Made by a program: the position numbers and the translations under genes
Shown here: in pieces, positions 18,103-27,026 of the stretch
Layout: each line of letters begins with the position of its first letter
Numbering within the stretch: the stretch's first letter is position 1
Notes under the pieces: model-generated
What the model was told of the DNA's origin: nothing
The model's input: the letters and a program-made list of their open reading frames with translations, nothing else
The model's database searches: none
Source of the DNA: Sphingomonas folli
Lineage (GTDB): Bacteria; Pseudomonadota; Alphaproteobacteria; Sphingomonadales; Sphingomonadaceae
DNA length: 64,000 nt
Assembly: GCF_019429525.1 (NCBI RefSeq)
Contig: NZ_JAHXZL010000002.1
Span: 248,001-312,000 of the forward strand
Reading direction: 5' to 3'

Positions 18103-18531
18103 TCAGAACTCTTTGTAGAACTGCTCGTTGCCGACGAAACCCAGCTTGGTGATGTTCGAGCGCTTGATGTCGGCCAGCGTCTGGTCGACCACCGAGTAGC
18201 GTGTCGCCGGGTCGGGCTGGAACTGCAGCTCGGGCTCCGGGGTCATCGCCGCCGACTGGTCGAGATACTGGCGCAGCACCGTCGCGTTCACCGGCGTACC
18301 GTTCCAGGTGACGTTGCCCGCCGCGTCGATCGCGATCTTGTTCTTGACCGGGTCGACCGGGGGCTTGCGCTGGTTGGGGTCGTTGACCGGCAGGTCGACC
18401 TTCACCGCGTGCGTCGGAACCGGGAGGGTGATGATGAACATGATGAGGAGCACGAGCATGACGTCGATCAGCGGCGTCGTGTTCATCTCCATCATCGGCT
18501 CGCCGTCGTCGCGGCCTGCACTCATTGCCAT
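18103..18531 (-). CDS. exbD: ExbD/TolR family biopolymer transport protein (second copy)
   Basis: 142 residues. A short cytoplasmic N-terminus with the family motif EMNTTPLIDVMLVLLIMFII (about 16-35), where the aspartate in LIDV is the proton-path residue, leads into one membrane helix and a periplasmic domain. It is the last gene of tonB-exbB-exbD-exbD. With ExbB it converts the proton gradient into motion of TonB. The paralogue upstream (18556-19029) has a similar N-terminus but a different periplasmic part; having two ExbD genes is common in sphingomonads and Xanthomonas relatives. Confidence 0.93.
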   Translation of the reverse strand: MAMSAGRDDGEPMMEMNTTPLIDVMLVLLIMFIITLPVPTHAVKVDLPVNDPNQRKPPVDPVKNKIAIDAAGNVTWNGTPVNATVLRQYLDQSAAMTPEPELQFQPDPATRYSVVDQTLADIKRSNITKLGFVGNEQFYKEF

Positions 18532-18555
18532 GTCAGCTACTCCTGTCCCTCGGCC

Positions 18556-19029
18556 TCAGCCGGCATCGCCGGTCTTGGGCTGCGAGATGAACCCGACCTT
18601 CGCGAAGCCGGCCATCTGCATGTTGTAGATCGTCCCCGCCACACAGCGCCAGTCCGTGTTGACGTCCGCGCGCACGTGCGCCTCGGGGAGCTCGAGGTCG
18701 GGGTTGCCCGCCCCGCCCTGCCGATCGATCTCGGTCTTCAGCTTGGCCACGGCGCGATCGAGCAGCTCCTGGTGGGTCACCGGGGTCACGCCCCAATAGA
18801 CCTTGCAGGCGCCGTCCGCCGTGGTGACCGACAGCGAGACGTTCTCTGGCTTGGTCGTGGTCGGGTCGAACCGGACGTTGGGGAGCTTGATGCCCTTGAC
18901 CGTCTGGATCGCGACCGGGACCGCGATCAGGAAGATGATGAGGAGCACCAGCATGACGTCCACGAGGGGCGTCGTGTTGATGTCCGACATCGGTTTTTCA
19001 GCGGAGTCCCCGCCAACGCTCATCGCCAT
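18556..19029 (-). CDS. exbD: ExbD/TolR family biopolymer transport protein (first copy)
   Basis: 157 residues with DINTTPLVDVMLVLLIIFLI at about 16-35 (single membrane helix with the key aspartate) and a periplasmic domain containing CKVYWGVTPVTHQELLDRA. Two cysteines (residues about 76 and 132, the latter in WRCVAG) could form a periplasmic disulfide, which is absent from the second copy. It sits 112 bases after exbB and 24 bases before the second exbD. Confidence 0.93.
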   Translation of the reverse strand: MAMSVGGDSAEKPMSDINTTPLVDVMLVLLIIFLIAVPVAIQTVKGIKLPNVRFDPTTTKPENVSLSVTTADGACKVYWGVTPVTHQELLDRAVAKLKTEIDRQGGAGNPDLELPEAHVRADVNTDWRCVAGTIYNMQMAGFAKVGFISQPKTGDAG

Positions 19030-19141
19030 CAGGCTATCCTATTCTCTCGTTCCGCCGCGACAAGCCGCTTGGCGCGACGTCGATGCGGCGGCAGGTGATC
19101 GACGAGGCCGCCGCAGCGGCGGCCTCGCTTATCCCTCCGCC

Positions 19142-19939
19142 TTACGGGCGGGTCTGCACGCCACCGGTCTGCCCGGCGGTCGTGGTCGCCGCAGTCGGCT
19201 TGACCGGCGCCTTGGCGGTGGCGGTCGTCGCGCCGATCGACGGGCGAACCGCGCCGTTCGAGGCCAGGAAGCCGAGCACGTCGTTCGAGAAGGCCGACAG
19301 GTCCTCCGAGATCGACTTGTTGCGGCGCTGCAGCCAGTTGTACGCCAGCACCGCCGGCACGGCGACGACGAGGCCGAGTGCCGTCATGATGAGCGCCTCA
19401 CCGACCGGACCCGCGACCTTGTCGATCGAGGGATCGCCCGACGCGCCGATCTTGATGAGCGCGCGGTAGATGCCGACGACGGTACCGAACAGACCGATGA
19501 ACGGCGACGTCGCGCCCACGGTCGCCAGGAACGCCAGACCGCCGCCGAGCTTCGAGTTGATCGCGGCCTCCGAACGCGCCAGCGAGCCGTGCAGCCAGTC
19601 GTGCGCCTCGATCGGATCGGTCAGCTTCGAGTGCTGCTCCTGCGCGGCCAGGCCGTCGTCGACCAGCTGCTTGTAAGCCGAGTTCTTGTCGAGCTTGGCC
19701 GAACCCTCGCGCAGCGAGTTGCTGGTCCAGAAGTTCGAGCGCACGCGCTTCGCCTGGTTGATGATCTTCTGCTGCTCGAACAGCTTGGAGAACAGGATGT
19801 AGAAGGACACCACCGACATGATCACCAGGATGGTGAACACCGACTGCGAGATGATGCCGCCTTCCTTGAGCGCCTGCTGCAGGCCGAACTGGTTCTCGGC
19901 TGCCGCGGTCCCACCCGCGGCGAGGATGTTGATGATCAT
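19142..19939 (-). CDS. exbB: MotA/TolQ/ExbB proton channel family protein
   Basis: 265 residues with three membrane segments (about 30-52, 150-180 and 190-215). The conserved channel region LAFLATVGATSPFIGLFGTVVGIYRAL lies near residues 160-186, and AGPVGEALIMTALGLVVAVPAVLAYN follows. A Pro/Thr/Ala-rich C-terminal tail ends the protein. ExbB pentamers form the proton channel that energises TonB. It lies 64 bases after tonB in the same operon. Confidence 0.94.
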   Translation of the reverse strand: MIINILAAGGTAAAENQFGLQQALKEGGIISQSVFTILVIMSVVSFYILFSKLFEQQKIINQAKRVRSNFWTSNSLREGSAKLDKNSAYKQLVDDGLAAQEQHSKLTDPIEAHDWLHGSLARSEAAINSKLGGGLAFLATVGATSPFIGLFGTVVGIYRALIKIGASGDPSIDKVAGPVGEALIMTALGLVVAVPAVLAYNWLQRRNKSISEDLSAFSNDVLGFLASNGAVRPSIGATTATAKAPVKPTAATTTAGQTGGVQTRP

Positions 19940-20003
19940 TCTTCGTCTTCCTTAAGCCAAAATGTTGTCGGCAGACGCGTCCGCGCCGCCATCTTCACGC
20001 GGA

Positions 20004-20675
20004 TCAATTCTCCGGAAGCACCCAGCGCACCGGAAGGGTGTAGCTGGACGCGATCGGGTTGCCGGCAGCATCTTGCGCGGGCGAGAAACGCACGCGGGCC
20101 TTGGCAATACGGCAGGTCGCCTGATCGAGCGCCGAGGAGTTGCTCGACGTCGTCACCGCACAGTCGCTCACTCGACCGTCCGTGCCGACCGTCAGCTTGG
20201 CGACGACACGCCCCTGCTCACCGGCGCGGATCGCCGAGGGCGGGTAGTTGTCGGCGCCGAAGAACTGGCCGGGGTTACCCTTCAGACCGGCCGCCTTGCT
20301 CACCGCCGGCGCCGGGGGCGCGGGCGGCGCCGGGGGCGCGGGCGGCGCGACGACCGTCGTCGGCACGTAGACCGGCGGCGGAGTCGGGACCGTCGCGACC
20401 GTCACGGGCGGCGGGTTCGGGTTCTGCACGATCGGCGGCGGCGACACCACCGGCGGCGGCGTCATCGGCACGTCGGGCGGCGGGGGCGGCGGCTCGTCCG
20501 GCGGCGGGGGCGGTGGCTCCTCGACGTCGAACGTGTTCAGCTTCTCAACCTGCTTCTTGACGAAATTTGTCGCGAGGCCGGTAACGAAGGCATAGCCGAG
20601 AGCGATGTGGATCAGCGCGACGATCACCAGCGCGCCGATCTTACCTCCGCTCATCTTCTGGTCAGAATAGGCCAT
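20004..20675 (-). CDS. tonB: TonB family energy transducer
   Basis: 223 residues: an N-terminal membrane anchor (GALVIVALIHIALGYAFV, about 14-31), then a very proline-rich span (about residues 50-130, with PPPPPP and PPAPPAPPAPPA runs) that crosses the periplasm. The C-terminal TonB domain is about residues 135-220 (NYPPSAIRAGEQGRVVAKLTV, RFSPAQDAAGNPI). It powers outer-membrane receptors such as the one at 40302-42872. First gene of the tonB-exbB-exbD-exbD operon; no convincing Fur box was found in the 224-base divergent region upstream. Confidence 0.93.
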   Translation of the reverse strand: MAYSDQKMSGGKIGALVIVALIHIALGYAFVTGLATNFVKKQVEKLNTFDVEEPPPPPPDEPPPPPPDVPMTPPPVVSPPPIVQNPNPPPVTVATVPTPPPVYVPTTVVAPPAPPAPPAPPAPAVSKAAGLKGNPGQFFGADNYPPSAIRAGEQGRVVAKLTVGTDGRVSDCAVTTSSNSSALDQATCRIAKARVRFSPAQDAAGNPIASSYTLPVRWVLPEN

Positions 20676-20899
20676 TCAGCAACGAAACTCCCTCATCCTG
20701 CGGCCCTTGGGTGGCCGGAGCGGATCCGGCCCGGGTTGTTAACCGTTCCGTAGCATCCCCGGGGGCAGGCCACAGACCGTCGAGTCCTATCGCGCCCCTT
20801 TTGGGGACGCAAACGCTTTGTCGGGCGCAACAAACGTACAATCGAACGGCGACAGATTTATTTCTGTATCGTTCAGACAGGTTCACGTACCCAGCGACC

Positions 20900-21805
20900 A
20901 TGATCCTACGCCAGAATCGACCCGCGAGGCGAGCCCCCTTTGCGCTGCTCGCCGCCGCGCTCGTCCTCCCCGCGCTGGCGCCCTCGTCGCTGGCCGCTCA
21001 GGCGCCCGCGCCGGCCGCGGCGGCGGTCGCGGTCGACTATGCCGCGCTCGCCGACCTGGTGGTGCAGAGCCCGCTGATCATCGACGCGACGATTCGCTCG
21101 GCGTCGAAGATCAAGGGCGACGAGGCTGCCGGTCTGGCGCCCGGGCACACGCGCTTCTACGTCGAGGCCGATGTCGGCACGCTCGTGCGCGGTACCGTCG
21201 CGATCCCGCAGCGCGTGGGCTGGGTGGTCGACGCCGCGCCCGATTGGCGCGGCCGCGCGCCCAACCTGAAGAAGCGCCGGGTGCTCGCCTTCGCCCGCCC
21301 GGTCGCCGGGCGCCCCGATCAGGTCCAGCTCGTCACGCCCGAGGCGCAGCGCGACTGGAGCCCCGCGATCGACTCGCTCGCGCGCCAGATCGCCCGGGAG
21401 GCCACCGCGCCCGACGCGCCGCCGATCATCACCGGGGTGCGCAGCGCCTTCCACGTGCCGGGCGCGCTGCCCGGCGAGGGTGAGACGCAGATCTTCCTGA
21501 CCACCGAGGACAATCGCCCCGCGGCGCTGTCGGTCCTGCGCCGCCCGGGCGAGCAGCCGCGCTACTCGGTCGCGCTCACCGAGATCATCGACGATGCCGC
21601 CGCGACACCGCGACGCGACACATTGCTGTGGTATCGGCTCGCCTGCGCGCTGCCCGCGGCGCTTCCCGAGCGGGCCACCGCCTCGCTCGAGCCCGACGAC
21701 GCCACCCAAGCGGAGGCGGACTATCGCTTCGTCGTCGAGCAGCTCGGCCCGTGCCGAAATGGGACGAATGCGACCTCGATCAGCCCCGGTGCCGGACCAG
21801 GGTGA
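20900..21805 (+). CDS. Conserved exported protein of unknown function
   Basis: 301 residues from the ATG at 20900. A signal peptide (APFALLAAALVLPALAPSSLAAQ, cleavage about residue 34) is followed by an Ala/Pro linker and a soluble domain without a family I recognise. VDYAALADLVVQSPLIIDATI at the start of the domain and RFYVEADVGTLVRG give a beta-rich impression. There are two cysteines near the C-terminus (YRLACALP and LGPCRNG), possibly a periplasmic disulfide. It is divergent from tonB, and its 3' end overlaps the convergent folB gene by 26 bases. Confidence 0.8.
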   Translation: MILRQNRPARRAPFALLAAALVLPALAPSSLAAQAPAPAAAAVAVDYAALADLVVQSPLIIDATIRSASKIKGDEAAGLAPGHTRFYVEADVGTLVRGTVAIPQRVGWVVDAAPDWRGRAPNLKKRRVLAFARPVAGRPDQVQLVTPEAQRDWSPAIDSLARQIAREATAPDAPPIITGVRSAFHVPGALPGEGETQIFLTTEDNRPAALSVLRRPGEQPRYSVALTEIIDDAAATPRRDTLLWYRLACALPAALPERATASLEPDDATQAEADYRFVVEQLGPCRNGTNATSISPGAGPG

Positions 21806-22154
21806 TCCCGATCGACTCGCCGGCCTCGGCGATGGCGAGCTTGACGATCTTCACCTTCACCCGGCGCACGCGCCGATCCTGCAGGAACAGGGTCTCGGCG
21901 ATATGGTCGGCCACCGCCTCGATGAGGGTGAAGTGACCCGCGGTGGCGAGCGCGTCGGTCGCGGCGTGGCGCAGGTCGAGGTAGTTCTTCGACGCGCCCA
22001 GCGGCGTGTCCGGGGCGTAGCGCGCCGCGGCGTCGAGCAGCACGGTGAGCGAGATCCGGAGCGGCTGCGGCAGGTGCGTCTCCTCCGAGTAGATGCCGGT
22101 GAGCACCTGCGCCACCAGGTCGTGCACCTCCAGCTCCAGCGTGTCGTCGTCCAT
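21780..22154 (-). CDS. folB: Dihydroneopterin aldolase
   Basis: 124 residues from the ATG at 22154. FolB tunnelling fold: LELEVHDLVAQVLTGIYSEE (about 6-25) contains the conserved glutamate after GIY; then PLRISLTVLLD, the substrate helix HFTLIEAVADHIAETLF (about 75-91) and the final strand RVKVKIVKL. It turns 7,8-dihydroneopterin into 6-hydroxymethyl-dihydropterin in folate synthesis. Slightly divergent at the active-site loop (LVAQVLTGIYSEE rather than VRCRIGVYDEE). Confidence 0.88.
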   Translation of the reverse strand: MDDDTLELEVHDLVAQVLTGIYSEETHLPQPLRISLTVLLDAAARYAPDTPLGASKNYLDLRHAATDALATAGHFTLIEAVADHIAETLFLQDRRVRRVKVKIVKLAIAEAGESIGITLVRHRG

Positions 22155-22352
22155 CCTCGGGCTCCCGCGCTCGGCCGCGCCGCGGCCGCCCATGCCAGCG
22201 GCGCAGGTGGACGCGGTCGTCGCTGATGTCCAGCGCGGCACCGCCCGGCGACCGATCGTGACGCTCGCGGGTCGATCGCGGTTGCGTTCGGGCGCGGTCC
22301 GGCTAAAGCGCCCGCGCCCGCGCCTCCCCGTCGGGCGTCGAGGAAGCGCGCT

Positions 22353-22859
22353 GTGGCCGAGATGGTGGCGATCGAGAGGGTGGCAGCGGCGGACGTGGAA
22401 GCGCTGCTCGACCGCGCCTTCGGCGCCGACCGCCGCGCGCGCACCGCCTACCGGCTGCGCGCCGGCACCGCGCCGCTCAGCGAGCTGAGCTTCGCGCTCG
22501 TGGAAGGCGAGACGCTGCTCGGCACGATCCAATGCTGGCCGGTGCGCTTCGTCGGCGATGACGGCGGTGAGGTGCCCCTGGTGCTGGTCGGCCCCGTCGC
22601 GGTCGCGCCTGAGCGGCAGCAGGCCGGGTTCGGGCGCCGGCTGACCGCCGCGGCGCTCGCCGCGGCCGACTCGCGCGGGCTGAACCTCATGCTGATCGGC
22701 GACCCGGACTATTACGGCCGCTTCTTCGGCTTCAGCGCGGCGGCGACGGGCGGCTGGCGGCTGCCCGGCCCGGTCGAGCGCCACCGCCTGCTCGCGCGCG
22801 GCGCCGGCGTGCCGTGCGGCACGGGCGCGATCGCGCCGCGGGTCAGCGCCGCGGCCTAA
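22353..22859 (+). CDS. GNAT family N-acetyltransferase
   Basis: 168 residues, starting at a GTG (22353). The YhbS-like GNAT fold shows the strand LVLVGPVAVAPERQQAGFGRRL (about 75-96), which includes the acetyl-CoA pyrophosphate loop Q-x-x-G-F-G, and the motif LIGDPDYYGRFFGF (about 113-126). The acceptor is unknown. Divergent from folB across a 198-base gap; 38 bases before the DUF1285 gene and possibly the first gene of that operon. Confidence 0.88.
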   Translation: MAEMVAIERVAAADVEALLDRAFGADRRARTAYRLRAGTAPLSELSFALVEGETLLGTIQCWPVRFVGDDGGEVPLVLVGPVAVAPERQQAGFGRRLTAAALAAADSRGLNLMLIGDPDYYGRFFGFSAAATGGWRLPGPVERHRLLARGAGVPCGTGAIAPRVSAAA

Positions 22860-22897
22860 ACCTTTACCGCCGCGCCCGCGCGCCCTAACTGGCGCGC

Positions 22898-23461
22898 ATG
22901 CCGATGGCGCCCCCACCCGATTTCAGCACTTTGTCGGTCGCCGACATCGCGCGCCTGGCCGAGAGCGATCAACTGCCCCCGGTCGAGCGCTGGAACCCGA
23001 CCCATTGTGGCGACAGCGAGATGCGCATCGCGCGCGATGGCACCTGGTACCATCAGGGCAGCCCGATCACGCGCCCCGCGATGGTGCGCGCATTCAGCCG
23101 CATCCTGCGCCGCGAACCCGACGGCGGGCACGTCCTCGTCACCCCGGTGGAGAAGCTCGACATCGCGGTGGAGGACGCACCCTTCGTCGCGGTCGAGCTC
23201 AAGGCCGAGGGGGACGGCCGCGACTCGACGCTGGCCTTCCGGCTCAACACCGGTGACGTGGTGACCGCCTCGGCAGACCACCCGCTGCGCTTCGTCGAGC
23301 GCGACGACGGCCCCCGCCCCTATCTGCTGGTGCGCGGCGGGCTGGAGGCGCTGGTGGCGCGCCCGCTCTACTATGAGCTCGCGGAGCGCGCGCTCGCCGG
23401 CGACGACTCGCCGCCCGGCATATGGAGCGCGGGCGCCTTCTTCGCGCTTCAGCCGCGATGA
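22898..23461 (+). CDS. DUF1285 domain-containing protein
   Basis: 187 residues spanning the whole DUF1285 fold: NPTHCGDSEMRIARDGTWYHQGSPITRPAMVRAFSRIL (about 33-70), then VLVTPVEKLDIAVEDAPFVAVEL. Function unknown; the compact beta-rich fold is cytoplasmic. Its stop overlaps the start of the NUDIX gene (ATGA at 23458), and NUDIX in turn overlaps the CCA transferase gene. The three therefore form a translationally coupled set. Confidence 0.9.
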   Translation: MPMAPPPDFSTLSVADIARLAESDQLPPVERWNPTHCGDSEMRIARDGTWYHQGSPITRPAMVRAFSRILRREPDGGHVLVTPVEKLDIAVEDAPFVAVELKAEGDGRDSTLAFRLNTGDVVTASADHPLRFVERDDGPRPYLLVRGGLEALVARPLYYELAERALAGDDSPPGIWSAGAFFALQPR

Positions 23462-24045
23462 CCCTGGCCGAGCGGCTCTCCGCCGCCCTGGTGTCCGACG
23501 AGGCCACCGCGCTGATCGCGGGTGACGACGGCGACCTCTCGGGCGGCGCGGCGCTGACCGAGGCGGCGGTACTGGTCGCGGTCACCGACCGCGCCCGCCC
23601 CGGCGTGATCCTGACGCAGCGGACCGAGACCTTGCGCCGCCACGCCGGCCAGGTCGCCTTCCCCGGCGGCCGGCTCGATCCCGGCGAGGACGCGGTCGCC
23701 GCGGCGCTGCGCGAGGCCGAGGAGGAGATCGCGCTGCCGCGCGCGGCGGTGGAGGTGATCGGCACCTCCGACCGCTATCGCACCGGCACCGGCTATCGCG
23801 TCACCCCCGTGATCGGCGTGGTGCCGCCCGACCTGCCGCTGGTCGCGAGCGAGGCCGAGGTGGCGGCGGTGTTCGAGGTGCCGCTCGACTTCCTCCTCGA
23901 CGCGGCGAACCATCGCCCCCGCACCGCCACCTTCCAGGGGCGCGAGCGCGCCTATGTCGAGCTGCTGTGGGGCGAGCGCCGCATCTGGGGCGCGACCGCG
24001 GGGATGATCGTCAACCTGTCGCGGCGGCTGCGATGGGCGGCGTGA
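23458..24045 (+). CDS. NUDIX hydrolase, CoA pyrophosphatase type
   Basis: 195 residues. The Nudix box is GGRLDPGEDAVAAALREAEEEI (about residues 66-87; G-x5-E-x7-R-E-x2-E-E), preceded by LRRHAGQVAFPGG, the UPF0035 extension that marks NudL/CoAse-type coenzyme A pyrophosphatases. It probably cleaves CoA or related dinucleotides to 3',5'-ADP and phosphopantetheine. It starts in the ATGA overlap with DUF1285 and overlaps cca by 13 bases. Confidence 0.92.
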   Translation: MTLAERLSAALVSDEATALIAGDDGDLSGGAALTEAAVLVAVTDRARPGVILTQRTETLRRHAGQVAFPGGRLDPGEDAVAAALREAEEEIALPRAAVEVIGTSDRYRTGTGYRVTPVIGVVPPDLPLVASEAEVAAVFEVPLDFLLDAANHRPRTATFQGRERAYVELLWGERRIWGATAGMIVNLSRRLRWAA

Positions 24046-25229
24046 CGCTGCCCGACGCGGCGTGGCGGTCCCGCCCCGGGCTCGCCGCGCTGGAGCAGGC
24101 GCTCGACGCCGCGGGCGGGCACGCGCGCTACGTCGGCGGCGCGGTGCGCGACACCCTGCTGGGGCTCGATGTCGCCGACATCGACCTCGCCACGCCCTAT
24201 GTGCCTGAGGAGGTAGTGCGTCGGCTCGAGGGCGCGGGCATTCGCGCGGTGCCCACCGGGATCGCGCACGGCACCGTCACCGCGGTGAGCCAGGGCACCG
24301 TGGTCGAGGTGACGACGCTGCGCCGCGACGTCGCGACCGACGGTCGCCACGCGGTCGTCGCCTTCGCCGAGGACTGGCGCGAGGACGCGGCGCGGCGCGA
24401 CTTCACGATCAACGCGCTCTACGCCGACCCGGTCAGCGGCGCGATCGTCGATCATTTCGGCGGGCTCGACGATCTCGCGGCGCGGCGCGTCCGCTTCATC
24501 GGCGAACCGCACCGGCGGATCGCGGAGGACCATCTCCGTATCCTCCGCTTCTTCCGCTTCCACGCGCGCTTCGGGGACACGATCGACGCCGCGGGTCTCG
24601 CCGCCTGTGTCGACCGTGCCAACGATCTGATGGCGCTGAGCCGCGAACGCGTGGCCGCCGAGCTGCTCAAGCTGCTGGTCGCGCCGGGGGCGGTGGCTGT
24701 CGTGCGACTGATGCACGACCGCGGCATCTTCCGCCCGGTGCTGCCCGAGATCGACCGCGACGGCGTGGCGCGGCTCGCCGCGCTGGCCGATCGCGAGCGC
24801 GACGCGGGCGTGGCGCCCGACCCGGTGCGTCGCCTCGCCGCGCTGCTGCCCCGCGCGGCGGCGGAGGGGGTCGGCGCGCGGCTCAAGCTCTCGAACGCGG
24901 ATCGCAGGCGGCTGGTGCAGGCGGGCGCGGGCGCGGGCGACGAGGGCGCGCGCGCGCTCGGCTACCGGGTCGGCACCGCCAGTGCGCTCGACCGGCTGCT
25001 GCTCGCCGGTGCCGACCCGGCGCCGCTGAGCGCGTGGACGCCGCCCGCTCTGCCGATCGGCGGCGGTACGCTGGTGGCGCGCGGGCTGACGCGCGGGCCG
25101 GAGGTGGCGCGCGTGCTCAGGCGAGTCGAGGATCGCTGGATCGCCGAGGATTTCCCCGACGCCGCGCGCGCCGAGGCGATCGCCGACGAGGAAGTCGCTC
25201 AGGCGTTGCGCGCGACCAGGAAGTCGTAG
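24033..25229 (+). CDS. cca: CCA tRNA nucleotidyltransferase / poly(A) polymerase family
   Basis: 398 residues from the ATG at 24033. Class II nucleotidyltransferase head: ARYVGGAVRDTLLGLDVADIDLAT (about 22-45) holds the G-G-x-V-R-D loop and the D-x-D metal site. RRDFTINALYADP is motif C, and EDHLRILRFFRFHARFG (about 164-180) is the neck base-recognition region. It adds or repairs the CCA end of tRNAs. The tRNA genes in this window already encode CCA, so here it mainly repairs. The last 31 bases overlap the convergent GGDEF/EAL gene. Confidence 0.93.
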   Translation: MGGVTLPDAAWRSRPGLAALEQALDAAGGHARYVGGAVRDTLLGLDVADIDLATPYVPEEVVRRLEGAGIRAVPTGIAHGTVTAVSQGTVVEVTTLRRDVATDGRHAVVAFAEDWREDAARRDFTINALYADPVSGAIVDHFGGLDDLAARRVRFIGEPHRRIAEDHLRILRFFRFHARFGDTIDAAGLAACVDRANDLMALSRERVAAELLKLLVAPGAVAVVRLMHDRGIFRPVLPEIDRDGVARLAALADRERDAGVAPDPVRRLAALLPRAAAEGVGARLKLSNADRRRLVQAGAGAGDEGARALGYRVGTASALDRLLLAGADPAPLSAWTPPALPIGGGTLVARGLTRGPEVARVLRRVEDRWIAEDFPDAARAEAIADEEVAQALRATRKS

Positions 25230-26896
25230 GCGGCGTCCGCGTCGAGCGGGCGGGCATAGGCATAGCCCTGGCCATAGGTGCAGCCGAGCGCGCCGAGCGT
25301 CTGGCCGAGCTCGACCGTCTCGATCCCCTCCGCCACCGTGTCCATGCCGAGCGCCTTGGAGAGGCCCAGGATCGCGCGCACGATCGCGAGCTGGTCGCGG
25401 TCGGTCAGCATGCCGGTGACGAAGCTGCGGTCGATCTTGAGCAAGTCGATCGGCAGCGTGTGGAGCGAGGCGAGGTTGGAGAAGCCGGTGCCGAAATCGT
25501 CCATCGCGATCACGGTGCCCAGCTCCTTGAGCGCCATCAGCACGCCCGCGATGCGATCGGGGTCGGCGATGATCGCGCTCTCGGTCAGCTCGAGCTTGAG
25601 CCGCGCGCCGCCGAGTCCCGCGGCACCGAGCGCGCGCTCGACCATGCCGGGGATCGAGTCGCGCTGGAGCTGGATCGGCGAGACGTTGACCGCCACTGCC
25701 GCGCCACAGCCCCCGCCCCAGCGCCGATCCCAGCCCGCCAGCGTCTGCATCGCGGTGTCGACCGCCCAGCGGCCGAGCGGGACGATCAGTCCCGATTCCT
25801 CCGCCACCGGGATGAAGCGCACCGGCGGCACCTGCGTCCCCTGCTCGTCGGTCCAGCGCGCCAGCGCCTCGAAGCTGCTGACCTTGCCCGAGGTGAGGTC
25901 GAGGATAGGCTGATAGACGAGGTGGAGCTGCTCGTTCTCGATCGCGCGGCGCAGCGCGGTCTCCATCGCGAACTCCTCGCGCGCGCTGTCGAGCGCGCGG
26001 GTCTGATAGGCCTCGGCGCTCTTCGTCGCCTTGGAGCGCTTCATCGCCACCTGCGCGTGGCGGATCACGTCCTCGGCGTCGTCGGTGACCGAGTCGCCGT
26101 AGGCGATCCCGATCGCGCACGACACGCGCAGCTCGAAGTCGCTCAGTCGGAACGGTGTCGCCAGCGCCTCGCGGATACGCCGCGCGACATGGTCCGCCTC
26201 CTGGTCGTCCTGGTCGATCGTCAGCAGCACGCCGAACTCGTCGCCGCCGGTGCGCGCCAGCACGTCGCGGCTGCGCAGTGCGCCCTTGATCCGGCGCGCC
26301 ACCGTGATCAGCAGCTCGTCCCCGGTCAGCGAGCCGAGGCAGGCGTTGAAGCGGCTGAACCGCTCCAGGTCGATCATCAGCACCGCCCAGCGCGACGCGC
26401 CCTCCTCGATCATCGCCTCCAGCGCGTCGGTGAAGCCGCCGCGATTGGACAGACCGGTGAGGCTGTCGGTCGTCATCTCGCGCCGCAGCGTCTCCTCGGT
26501 GCGCACCTCCGCGGTCTGATCGACGAAGGACACCACCGCGGTGGGCTCGGGCCGGTTAGGGATCAGCGCGAAGCTGAGGCGGTAGTGGCGCCGCTCGACG
26601 GTCTCGCCGGTCGACCAGTTGATCTCGGCCTCCTCGTGGCCGGTGCGCAGGAAGGAGGCGATCAACGGGTCGATCGCGCGCTCGTGCTGCAGGCCAACGC
26701 GGGCGAAAGCGCGGTTGCTGTTCTCATGATCGATCCGCCCGGCGCGCAGCCGCGCGATCAGGAGCGGGATCGGCACGAGCTCGAGCGACCCCTGCGTCGC
26801 GGTCAGTCCCAGCCCGGGCGCGACCGCGGTGCGGGCATGCGCGGCGGAGGTCGACTCGGTCGACTCCGTCGCCAGCAGGGGAGAACGCGTTGCCAT
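25199..26896 (-). CDS. Bifunctional diguanylate cyclase/phosphodiesterase (PAS-GGDEF-EAL)
   Basis: 565 residues without membrane segments. A PAS-like sensor is at about 40-130. The GGDEF domain (about 140-300) has an intact active site GGDEF (217-221) and a product-inhibition site R208-S-R-D211 five residues before it. The EAL domain (about 310-560) has EAL at 343-345 and the metal/catalytic motifs NVSPIQL, ELTES, DDFGTG (466-471), KIDRSF and AEGIET. Both c-di-GMP synthesis and breakdown look possible. The signal sensed is unknown. Confidence 0.94.
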   Translation of the reverse strand: MATRSPLLATESTESTSAAHARTAVAPGLGLTATQGSLELVPIPLLIARLRAGRIDHENSNRAFARVGLQHERAIDPLIASFLRTGHEEAEINWSTGETVERRHYRLSFALIPNRPEPTAVVSFVDQTAEVRTEETLRREMTTDSLTGLSNRGGFTDALEAMIEEGASRWAVLMIDLERFSRFNACLGSLTGDELLITVARRIKGALRSRDVLARTGGDEFGVLLTIDQDDQEADHVARRIREALATPFRLSDFELRVSCAIGIAYGDSVTDDAEDVIRHAQVAMKRSKATKSAEAYQTRALDSAREEFAMETALRRAIENEQLHLVYQPILDLTSGKVSSFEALARWTDEQGTQVPPVRFIPVAEESGLIVPLGRWAVDTAMQTLAGWDRRWGGGCGAAVAVNVSPIQLQRDSIPGMVERALGAAGLGGARLKLELTESAIIADPDRIAGVLMALKELGTVIAMDDFGTGFSNLASLHTLPIDLLKIDRSFVTGMLTDRDQLAIVRAILGLSKALGMDTVAEGIETVELGQTLGALGCTYGQGYAYARPLDADAAYDFLVARNA

Positions 26897-27026
26897 CGGG
26901 TTCTGCCCTAGATCGCAACGGTTAAGACGGGCTTACGGAAATCAAATTGGGCCGTAACGGTTGTATTTACCTGCCGAGACGACGTGTCGGAACGGGACGC
27001 TCCGCCAGCGCTCCAGCGAGCGGACG